Source: RGIG529 sp050950425
GTDB taxonomy: Bacteria; Bacillota; Clostridia; Oscillospirales; Oscillospiraceae
Reading direction: 5' to 3'
NCBI GenBank assembly: GCA_050950425.1
Contig: JBMNHO010000001.1
Span: 248,001 to 312,000 of the forward strand
Length of the DNA: 64,000 bases
Below, piece after piece: positions 19,001-24,896 of this stretch. Position 1 is the stretch's first letter, and each line of letters starts with the position of its first letter. Made by a program: the position numbers and the translations under genes. The notes under the pieces are model-generated. The model searched no databases and had not been told where the DNA came from. It worked only from the letters and a program-made list of their open reading frames with translations.

Positions 19001-19496
19001 CGGAGTGATCACAGCCATGAAAACCAAAACAACCAGAAATGACTCTGTTATGGCATATGTTACGCTGGAAGACAATACCGGCGCCATCGAGCTTTTGGTG
19101 TTTGCCCGGGTGCTGTCGGAGCATCGGGGCGCTTTGGCGGAAAACACACCGGTGCTGGTGACAGGGCGTGTGTCCGCCCGGGACGAGAAGGACCCCCAGA
19201 TCCTGGTGGATTCCATTCAACTGTTGGAAAAAGGATTGGAGCATGCACCCGAAACGAAAGAACCGGACGAGAGGAAGCCGGAGCAGGGGAAAACGCTTTA
19301 CCTGCGGCTGCCATCACAAACCTGCGGGGAAATGGAACACTTGAAACGTCTGTTTTTTATGTTCCCCGGGGGGGAAAAGGTTGTTCTCTACTGTGCGGAT
19401 ACACGAGAAAAGCTGGGCGGGCGCTGCTTGCTCCACCCGGCATTGATGCAGGAACTGCGCGATGTGCTGGGCGAAGAAAACGTGGTACTGAAATGA
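16011..19496 (+). CDS. dnaE: DNA polymerase III subunit alpha, DnaE
   Basis: Replicative C-family polymerase. The N-terminal PHP domain begins FVHLHVHTEYSLLDGA. The palm carries GPGRGSAAGS and the catalytic acidic motif PDIDIDF (near residues 390-400). Fingers and thumb follow, with NKAHAVAYAVVAYQTAY and FCKRLFQKELNRRVLENLIKCGALD. A C-terminal OB fold spans about 1000-1080 (TTAGVITAMKTKTTRND). 1161 residues fits DnaE1-like alpha subunits; PolC is not in this window. It starts 25 nt after whiA with a GAGGAG ribosome site. Confidence 0.96.
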   Translation: MSFVHLHVHTEYSLLDGACRIPKLMERLKELGQTAVAITDHGVMYGVIDFYKAAKKAGIKPIIGCEVYVAPRGRQDRIKALDGDARHLVLLCQNETGYRNLSYLISCGFLEGFYGKPRVDLELLREHGEGLIALSACLSGEVPKRLLARQYEEAKEYALEMQRIFGAENYYLELQDHGIAEQKIVNEGILRLHRETGIPLVLTNDARYLTRADAKMQDVLLCVQTNRTVDEPDRMKMGGEEFYIKSEEEMRALFPDLHEAADNTAKIADRCQMEFVFGVHHLPEFKHPEGIPGDQYFDQLCKEGFVRRYGDASPAHQARLETEMEMITRMGFVDYFLIVSDFISYAKGQGIPVGPGRGSAAGSMVSYCLGITDIDPMKYGLYFERFLNPERISMPDIDIDFCVNRRQEVIDYVTEKYGSDHVSQIITFGTMAARGAIRDVARALNVPYAKADAIAKQVPSTLHITLEEALRVSKPLRDLYEEDEEVRQVIDAAKNLEGMPRHASTHAAGVVITKRPVYEYVPLAKNDESVVTQYTMVRLEELGLLKMDFLGLRNLTVLADAVRMVQSRDPAFSLETIPEDDPSVFQMLTAGRTSGVFQMESAGITGVCMGLKPQSIEDITAIIALYRPGPMESIPRFIACKQNPEKIRYKHPMLEEILRVTYGCIVYQEQVIEIFRKLAGYSLGQADMMRRAISKKKAKEIEKERQAFISGDPERGIKGAVQNGIERPVAESIYDEIYDFANYAFNKAHAVAYAVVAYQTAYFKCHCTKEYMAALLTSVLDNSAKVAEYIAECRACGIGLLPPDVNRSRDQFTVEGDNIRFGLVAVKGVGRGFIQTLLAEREANGPFLSPFDFCKRLFQKELNRRVLENLIKCGALDCFRETRATLLEEYPGMLEQIGTDLRRNLEGQLNLFGEAGMQEPEGILRRRPECSLREKMAMEKETTGLYLSGHPMDEYRNLVKQRNAIPIGMLLEAFREETREGMPGERPVQDGDKITTAGVITAMKTKTTRNDSVMAYVTLEDNTGAIELLVFARVLSEHRGALAENTPVLVTGRVSARDEKDPQILVDSIQLLEKGLEHAPETKEPDERKPEQGKTLYLRLPSQTCGEMEHLKRLFFMFPGGEKVVLYCADTREKLGGRCLLHPALMQELRDVLGEENVVLK

Positions 19497-19534
19497 AACA
19501 GATAAAGAGAAATGAGAAATGAGAGGAGCATCCT

Positions 19535-20032
19535 TTGGTCATTTTAGGAATTGACCCCGGCATTGCCACCATTGGGTTCGGCGTGATTCAAACGGAAAAC
19601 AACGCCCATAAAATGATTCAATACGGGGTGATCAGCACCCCGCCGGGAAGGCGGCTTTCCGCGAGATTACTGCAAATTTCAATGGATTTGGAGCAGCTCA
19701 TCGAGATGTTCCGGCCGGAGGCCATTGCGGTGGAGGAGCTATTTTTCAACACCAATGTCAAAACCGGCATCTCCGTTGCCCACGGCCGGGGCGTCATTTT
19801 GATGACGGCGGAAAAATGCGGCGTTCCCTTGTATGAATACACCCCCCTGCAAGTGAAGCAGGGGGTGGTGGGCTATGGCCGGGCGGAAAAAATGCAGGTG
19901 ATGAAAATGACCCAGCGGCTGCTGCGTCTGGAGAAAATACCAAGGCCCGATGACGCTGCGGACGCGCTGGCCGTGGCTCTCTGCCACGGGCGGGCGTCCT
20001 CCTCACTTTTGCGGCTGGTGGGAACAGATTAG
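19535..20032 (+). CDS. ruvC: Holliday junction resolvase RuvC
   Basis: Endonuclease that resolves Holliday junctions. First acidic residue in LGIDPG at the N-terminus, EELFFNTN in the middle, and the C-terminal catalytic pair in PDDAADALAVALCH. 165 residues. The TTG start has GAGAGGAG about 7 nt upstream. First gene of a compact ruvC-ruvA-ruvB group. Confidence 0.95.
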   Translation: MVILGIDPGIATIGFGVIQTENNAHKMIQYGVISTPPGRRLSARLLQISMDLEQLIEMFRPEAIAVEELFFNTNVKTGISVAHGRGVILMTAEKCGVPLYEYTPLQVKQGVVGYGRAEKMQVMKMTQRLLRLEKIPRPDDAADALAVALCHGRASSSLLRLVGTD

Positions 20033-20058
20033 GACAACGAGAGAACAGGAGAAAACCA

Positions 20059-20661
20059 ATGTTTTATTATATCAATGGAACGGTGGCGCATATAGAGCCG
20101 TACCGTGCCGTGATCGACTGCGGCGGCGTGGGGTATGACTGCGCCACCTCGGCCTACACGCTGGCGGGGCTGGAGACGGGGGGAAAGGCAAAGCTATATA
20201 CGTACCTGCACGTGCGGGAAGGCGTGTTCGACCTGTATGGCTTTTCCGGCCAAAGTGAGTTGGGCTGCTTTAAATTGCTTTTGGGCGTGTCGGGCGTCGG
20301 TCCCAAAGCGGCCCTTTCCATTTTGTCCGCCAATTCCCCGGAACAATTTGCCATGTCTGTGATCACGGGAGAAGAAAAGGCATTGAGAGTTGCCCAGGGC
20401 ATCGGAAAAAAAATTGCCCAGCGCATTATTTTGGAGCTGAAAGACAAATTGAGCAAAGGGCAAATCGGTACAGGAGAGGGCAAGACCCTTGTTGCTGATG
20501 TTCAAGCGGGCAGCAAAAGCGGGGAAGCGGCCGCCGCGCTTTCAGTCCTGGGTTATTCCGCCGCGGAGGTGTCCACTGCCCTGCGCGGGCTGGACGCAGA
20601 AGCGCTGACATTGGAGGAAATCATCAAACAGGCGCTCAAACGCCTGAACAAGTTCCAGTAA
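20059..20661 (+). CDS. ruvA: Holliday junction DNA helicase subunit RuvA
   Basis: Tetrameric junction-binding protein. The OB-fold N-terminus (MFYYINGTVAHIE, VGYDC) is followed by tandem helix-hairpin-helix motifs (LLGVSGVGPKAAL and AQGIGKKIAQRIILELKDKL) and the C-terminal RuvB-contact domain (AAAALSVLGYSAAEV). 200 residues. GAACAGGAGAAAACC precedes the ATG, 26 nt after ruvC. Confidence 0.96.
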   Translation: MFYYINGTVAHIEPYRAVIDCGGVGYDCATSAYTLAGLETGGKAKLYTYLHVREGVFDLYGFSGQSELGCFKLLLGVSGVGPKAALSILSANSPEQFAMSVITGEEKALRVAQGIGKKIAQRIILELKDKLSKGQIGTGEGKTLVADVQAGSKSGEAAAALSVLGYSAAEVSTALRGLDAEALTLEEIIKQALKRLNKFQ

Positions 20662-20688
20662 ATTGGGGGAACAGAAGGGTTCAAAACA

Positions 20689-21735
20689 ATGAGCATTGAT
20701 TTTTCAGATACGGAGTTTCAGCGAGAGGAGCCGATTGTCAGCACCACGCTGCTTCCGGGAGACGAAGCGGAATATTCTCTGCGTCCCAAAAAGCTTTCGG
20801 AATACATCGGGCAGGAAAAGGCCAAGGAGAATCTCTCCATTTTTATCGAAGCCGCCAAAATGCGGGCAGAGCCGCTGGACCATGTGCTGCTCCACGGCCC
20901 GCCCGGCTTGGGCAAAACGACCCTTGCGGGGATCATTGCCACAGAAATGGGCGTGAACCTTCGCATCACCTCGGGGCCGGCCATCGAAAAGGCAGGGGAT
21001 CTTGCGGCGCTGCTTACCAACTTAAACGAGGGAGATGTGCTGTTTGTGGACGAAATCCATCGGTTAAACCGTGCGGTGGAGGAGATTTTGTACCCCGCAA
21101 TGGAGGACTACGCCATCGACATTATCATCGGGAAGGGACCTTCCGCCAACTCGATCCGTCTGGATTTGCCCAGATTTACGTTGATTGGCGCAACGACTCG
21201 GGCAGGGCAGCTTTCCGCCCCTCTGCGGGATCGGTTTGGCGTTACGCTGCGGCTGGAGCTGTATACGTCGGAGGAGCTTTCGGAAATTGTGGGTCGCAGC
21301 GCGGGCATTTTGAATGTGCCGATTGAGGGGGCAGGGGCGATGGAGATCGCATCCCGTTCCCGGGGGACACCGAGGATTGCCAACCGGATGCTGCGCCGGG
21401 TTCGGGACTTTGCCCAAGTACGGGCCGACGGGGTCATCACTCAAGCGGTGGCAGACGCGGCGCTGACGGCCTTGGAGGTCGATTACCTTGGCCTAGACGC
21501 CATTGACCGGCGCATGCTGAGCAGCATGATTGAAAATTATGGCGGGGGGCCTGTGGGGTTGGAGACGCTGGCGGCGACCATCAACGAAGAGCCTGTGACG
21601 CTGGAGGACGTGTATGAGCCGTATTTGTTGCAAAAAGGGTTTTTAACCAGAACGCCCCGGGGGCGTTGTGTGACGCGGAAGGCATACGAACATTTGCATC
21701 TGGAGCCGCCGGGTGCGGAACAACTGCAATTGTGA
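20689..21735 (+). CDS. ruvB: Holliday junction branch-migration ATPase RuvB
   Basis: AAA+ motor driving branch migration. SLRPKKLSEYIGQEKAKENL opens the ATPase domain, followed by Walker A GPPGLGKTTLA, Walker B VLFVDEIHRL, sensor GATTRAGQL and arginine-finger region APLRDRFG. The winged-helix tail ends in GFLTRTPRGR. 348 residues, full length. 27 nt after ruvA. Confidence 0.97.
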   Translation: MSIDFSDTEFQREEPIVSTTLLPGDEAEYSLRPKKLSEYIGQEKAKENLSIFIEAAKMRAEPLDHVLLHGPPGLGKTTLAGIIATEMGVNLRITSGPAIEKAGDLAALLTNLNEGDVLFVDEIHRLNRAVEEILYPAMEDYAIDIIIGKGPSANSIRLDLPRFTLIGATTRAGQLSAPLRDRFGVTLRLELYTSEELSEIVGRSAGILNVPIEGAGAMEIASRSRGTPRIANRMLRRVRDFAQVRADGVITQAVADAALTALEVDYLGLDAIDRRMLSSMIENYGGGPVGLETLAATINEEPVTLEDVYEPYLLQKGFLTRTPRGRCVTRKAYEHLHLEPPGAEQLQL

Positions 21736-21866
21736 AAAATGAGATAAATGGTGTCAACAACACATTGTTTTGAATTTATTGGCTCAAAATAGAGGGGAAT
21801 TCAGGTCAGATGATACAAAAAGGTGCCAAATGACAGAGGAATCCTAAAAATATTTTACAAAAAGAC

Positions 21867-21896
21867 TTGACAGAGCCGCACTTCAAAGCCTATAAT
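21867..21896 (+). promoter_or_regulatory. Promoter for the SigH-like gene
   Basis: TTGACA and TATAAT with an 18-bp spacer, about 30 bp ahead of the TTG start. The ~130 bp between ruvB and this promoter hold nothing recognisable. Confidence 0.75.
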
Positions 21897-21925
21897 GAAA
21901 ATTGTTATAGAAGGAGTTTATCACT

Positions 21926-22531
21926 TTGGGCGAGTTCCACGACCCTTTTCTGGACACAAGCGATGAGACGCTGTGTAATCGTGCCGCATCAGGCGACCGT
22001 ATTGCGGAAGAAACGCTTATCCTGCGCTATGCCCGTTTGGTGCGCGTTTTTGTGCGACCATATTTTCTGGCAGGCGGGGACAGCGAAGATTTGATCCAGG
22101 AAGGCATGGTAGGTTTGCTGAAAGCAATACGGGAATATGATCCGTCCCAAAATGCGTCGTTTCATACCTATGCGGAGTTGTGTATGCGTAGCAGGATTTA
22201 TTCTGCCATTCGGGCTGCGGCGCGAGATAAGCATACGCCCTTGAATCGATATATCCCCTTTGAACATCCTCAGTTGCAGGAATTGACCGACCGATCTGTT
22301 GCACGCGGATTCTCTAAGAATGATGACCCGGAGACGCTGTTGCTTCAAAAAGAGGCCCATGTTGAGTTGTTGGGTACCATTGAAGATTGCTTGTCTGATC
22401 ACGAGCAAATGGTTTTGGAAACGTATTTAAAAGGGTTATCTTATTCCGAGATTGCAACCGAAATTGGCTGTTCTGTTAAGTCGGTAGACAACGCAGTCCA
22501 GCGTGTTAGGCGCAAATTGGCGCGCCAATGA
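21926..22531 (+). CDS. RNA polymerase sigma factor, SigH-like (stationary phase/sporulation)
   Basis: Sigma-70 family factor of 201 residues. Region 2 is clear (YFLAGGDSEDLIQEGMVGLLKAIREYDP, then FHTYAELCMRSRIYSAIR), followed by the HTPLNRYIPFE linker typical of SigH/Spo0H. Region 4 is LKGLSYSEIATEIGCSVKSVDNAVQRVRRKL. The TTG start has AGAAGGAG 9 nt upstream. SigH directs early sporulation and competence genes. The family assignment rests on the region 2-3 boundary; a second SigH paralogue elsewhere cannot be excluded. Confidence 0.85.
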   Translation: MGEFHDPFLDTSDETLCNRAASGDRIAEETLILRYARLVRVFVRPYFLAGGDSEDLIQEGMVGLLKAIREYDPSQNASFHTYAELCMRSRIYSAIRAAARDKHTPLNRYIPFEHPQLQELTDRSVARGFSKNDDPETLLLQKEAHVELLGTIEDCLSDHEQMVLETYLKGLSYSEIATEIGCSVKSVDNAVQRVRRKLARQ

Positions 22532-22652
22532 TCCAGGCGAATTCAGCGCAGGCTGAACCACGCATATATGCCCAAAGCACACAGGAGTGTGCAAAATCAG
22601 TCGGTGCAATTCCGTACGAGGGCGAAGACTTTTTCAAAGAGAGGGTTAGAAA

Positions 22653-22931
22653 ATGTACGAGGACAAGACACTTACCTGTAAGGAATGCGGCCAGGAGTTC
22701 GTATTCACCGCTGGCGAGCAGGAGTTTTACGCAGAAAGAGGCTTCCAGAACGAGCCCCAGCGCTGCAAATCCTGCCGCGACGCTCGTAAAAATGCAGCCA
22801 GAGCGCCCAGAGAACACTTCATTGCTGTGTGTGCTGCCTGTGGCGGAGAAGCAAGAGTTCCGTTTGAGCCGAAATCTGACAGACCTGTGTATTGCAGCGA
22901 TTGCTTTGCACGCATCAAGGAACAGCAGTAA
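22653..22931 (+). CDS. Zinc-ribbon domain protein (92 aa)
   Basis: Small soluble protein with two zinc ribbons: CKECGQEF pairs with CKSCRD near the N-terminus, and CAACGGE pairs with CSDCF at the C-terminus. The TLTCKECGQEFVFTAGEQEFY opening matches the probable zinc-ribbon family common in Clostridia, often annotated only as zinc-binding. A GAGAGGG ribosome site precedes the ATG. A strong terminator follows. Function unknown. Confidence 0.88.
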   Translation: MYEDKTLTCKECGQEFVFTAGEQEFYAERGFQNEPQRCKSCRDARKNAARAPREHFIAVCAACGGEARVPFEPKSDRPVYCSDCFARIKEQQ

Positions 22932-22966
22932 GGCAGATTGCACGCTCCGGTAACAAAGAGTGAGCA

Positions 22967-23000
22967 AGCGGCCCTTTCAAAAAGAAAGGGCCGCTTTTCT
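22967..23000 (+). terminator. Intrinsic terminator after the zinc-ribbon gene
   Basis: 12-bp stem AGCGGCCCTTTC/GAAAGGGCCGCT with a 5-nt A loop and trailing TTT. Confidence 0.9.
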
Positions 23001-23038
23001 ATTCCCTGCGCAAAAGGGGAAATATTTTCAATTCGCTC

Positions 23039-23067
23039 TTGCAATTAACGGAAAAACCGAGTATAAT
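23039..23067 (+). promoter_or_regulatory. Sigma-A promoter ahead of a non-coding stretch and tRNA-Ala
   Basis: TTGCAA and TATAAT with a 17-bp spacer. The expected start (~23074) is over 200 nt upstream of the tRNA, so another RNA is probably made first. Confidence 0.75.
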
Positions 23068-23073
23068 AATCCT

Positions 23074-23265
23074 TGTTCCTTTATGTATCATACCGTGCGA
23101 TATCGGAAGAAAAACCCCCTGGGACTTATTTGTGTTTCTCCGTCTCCGGCAGCAAGCTCCCATCAAGCGAAAATAAGCGTGAACCTGCGGTTCTGTTGGG
23201 GGAGCAATGTGTACGGGGTTTTGTCTCACTTCAGTTTCGGCGGGTTATGTCCGATTTGTAGCGGT
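23074..23265 (+). ncRNA. Candidate structured RNA, possibly 6S RNA
   Basis: About 190 nt with no credible ORF, placed right behind a strong promoter. It can fold into a long interrupted hairpin: CCGT (5') with ACGG (3'), CCCCC with GGGGG, and CTTATTT with AAATAAG towards a terminal loop. Large unpaired stretches lie between these stems. Length, rod shape and internal bubble resemble bacterial 6S RNA, as does the CCGTGCGATAT stretch near the 5' end. The assignment comes from hand folding only and the 3' end is a guess. Confidence 0.4.
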
Positions 23266-23290
23266 AAAGCCAAATAAATTTTCATCATTT

Positions 23291-23366
23291 GGGCGATTAG
23301 CTCAGCTGGGAGAGCGCTGCGTTCGCAACGCAGAGGTCGTGAGTTCGATCCTCATATCGTCCACCA
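23291..23366 (+). tRNA. tRNA-Ala, anticodon CGC
   Basis: 76 nt with encoded CCA. The acceptor stem GGGCGAT/ATCGTCC pairs with one G-U. The D-arm AGCTCAGCTGGGAGAGC is canonical. The anticodon stem CTGCG/CGCAG encloses TTCGCAA (CGC anticodon, codon GCG). The T-arm contains GTTCGATC. Confidence 0.97.
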
Positions 23367-23370
23367 GTGA

Positions 23371-23405
23371 AAAGCCAGCAACCATCGTGGGTTGCTGGCT
23401 TTTTC
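23371..23405 (+). terminator. Intrinsic terminator after tRNA-Ala
   Basis: Stem AAGCCAGCAACC/GGTTGCTGGCTT followed by TTTCTT, directly behind the tRNA CCA end. Confidence 0.92.
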
Positions 23406-23536
23406 TTGTGTTTTGCTTGCCGTACGGGCACCGTCTGGCCAAAGGGAAGGCTGCGGGGCGCACTTTGCAAGCAGGGGGCGCTTATGCGGCTCCTGGACGA
23501 AAACATTATCCCGCTCCCGCTTGATGGTCCCATTTG

Positions 23537-23899
23537 TCAGCCAAGCCGTGCGCCGCAGGCCCCGCAAAAACGGGCGCCGGGGATGACCGGGTTTCCGCAC
23601 TTGGAGCAAAACTTGGCCTGCGCGGCTGCCGTAAATCTGGCGGGCAGGTCTTCACCGGTGGCCGGGTTGGGGAGAAACAGCCAATCTATATCCTCGCCAT
23701 CCATGCAAAAACCGATCGACCCACCGGGAAGCGCTACATAAAAGCTGCCCTCATCGGCAGGGTTTTCTTCATCATGTATTTCAGCGATGCCGAGCAGACT
23801 ATGTTTGTCGTATTCCTCATCGGAATAGGCAAAGCTCCAGCCGGCGCAGCGTGCGACGGCATATTCAGCCGCCGCCAGCAAAGAATCAAATTGGTTCAT
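23537..23899 (-). CDS. C-terminal zinc-ribbon hypothetical protein (120 aa)
   Basis: An acidic N-terminal domain of about 90 residues of unknown type (SYDEEYDKHSLLGIAEIHDE-like region) is followed by a double CxxC zinc ribbon (CSKCGNPV, CGACGARLG). No membrane segment. Last gene of a five-member minus-strand cluster of zinc-ribbon and membrane proteins; it starts 16 nt after its upstream neighbour's stop, with AAGGGAGG nearby. The N-terminal domain looks like a small alpha/beta domain with a buried core. Function unknown. Confidence 0.7.
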   Translation of the reverse strand: MNQFDSLLAAAEYAVARCAGWSFAYSDEEYDKHSLLGIAEIHDEENPADEGSFYVALPGGSIGFCMDGEDIDWLFLPNPATGEDLPARFTAAAQAKFCSKCGNPVIPGARFCGACGARLG

Positions 23900-23915
23900 T
23901 TCAAAGACCTCCCTT

Positions 23916-24689
23916 TTATTTAAAAAGCAGATTGCTGCACCGCTTACAGCGGTCGTTTTGTACGGGGTTCATCATGGAACACACGTTGCAGTAGATGATG
24001 CGGTCTTTCGATTTATCAAATTTTTCGTACGTACCGAATTTGGGATGATACCTCACTTTGTCTCCCACAGTCAAATAGTCGTACATCATCCGCCGACTAT
24101 CCTTTTCCACGATGGTCTTTTTCTTTCCCGCATCGGTAATGATTGTCACCGTGAATTGCGAATAGACAATTGATGAACCGTCTCTTTGTTCGTGTTTCTT
24201 TTTGCTGGACTTGTTGGTGACGGCACCTTCCCATATGGGCCGTTTCGTTCCGGACAGGGCAAGCAAACCGACGGTCAGCACCACAAGGGCGATGCACGCA
24301 CCGACGACAACAGACTCCTCAAAAGGGAAATCATCCATCAGCAACCCGGCAACAGGAAAGCCGATGAGGGAAGCGGAGATCAATATCCACATAAAAATGT
24401 TGGTGGCCCTTCTGTTTTTCCGCGCGGCCTCGAGGATTTCCGGATGATTGTATCGATCCGAAAACCCGATAAGAATCTTGCTCTGCGGCAAGATGGGGTC
24501 TGCCTGCGGCGGGCATTTTTCTCCGTTGTTTACAGCAGTGCCACAATGAATGCAAAACACGGTTTCCCCCGGCATCGCAGCCCCGCAGGAAGCGCACAGA
24601 TTGGCGTTATTCTGCTGTGTTTTCATGCCGCAGTTCGGGCAAAAGGTCGCATCCTTTGTGAACCGGGTCCCACAGTTTGAGCAAAACAT
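23916..24689 (-). CDS. Membrane protein with zinc ribbons at both ends (257 aa)
   Basis: Two tandem double-zinc-ribbons open the protein (CSNCG/CPNCG, then CASCG/CIHCG). Next come two transmembrane helices (about 95-150: IFMWILISASLIGFPVAGLL and VVVGACIALVVLTVGLLAL) and a beta-rich soluble domain with charged loops. A last ribbon closes the protein (CNVCSMMNP, CKRCSN). With two membrane spans, both ribbon sets are probably cytoplasmic. Its start overlaps the tail of the small ORF described next. Family not recognised beyond the ribbons. Confidence 0.8.
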   Translation of the reverse strand: MFCSNCGTRFTKDATFCPNCGMKTQQNNANLCASCGAAMPGETVFCIHCGTAVNNGEKCPPQADPILPQSKILIGFSDRYNHPEILEAARKNRRATNIFMWILISASLIGFPVAGLLMDDFPFEESVVVGACIALVVLTVGLLALSGTKRPIWEGAVTNKSSKKKHEQRDGSSIVYSQFTVTIITDAGKKKTIVEKDSRRMMYDYLTVGDKVRYHPKFGTYEKFDKSKDRIIYCNVCSMMNPVQNDRCKRCSNLLFK

Positions 24690-24880
24690 ATCGGCACCTC
24701 TTCTGATGTTGTATGGCGGCGGCGGGATTGTTTTTCCAGCCGGCTGTTATAGCTGTCTACCGTACCCACGGCGGTGTGACCCCAGATTGCCCGTGTGAGG
24801 GTGGAAAGGCTGACATACATGGCAAAAAGCAGCACGGCACAGATGAGGAAGAGGCGTTTTGCTGCCTTTTTCCTGGCCGT
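24623..24880 (-). CDS. Possible 85-aa single-pass membrane protein with ACG (or lost) start
   Basis: The frame reads (M)ARKKAAKRLFLICAVLLFAMYV, a basic N-terminus plus one membrane helix, then a charged segment. A GGAG ribosome site lies 7-8 nt before the ACG codon that would start it, and that ACG is only 17 nt after the stop of the upstream gene. No ATG, GTG or TTG exists between the upstream stop and the helix; the first is a GTG inside the helix (24835). Its 3' end overlaps the 257-aa gene by 67 nt. Either a non-canonical start, a recently mutated ATG or a sequencing error. Confidence 0.45.
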   Translation of the reverse strand, partial: TARKKAAKRLFLICAVLLFAMYVSLSTLTRAIWGHTAVGTVDSYNSRLEKQSRRRHTTSEEVPICFAQTVGPGSQRMRPFARTAA

Positions 24881-24896
24881 AGGCGGGTCTCCTTAT

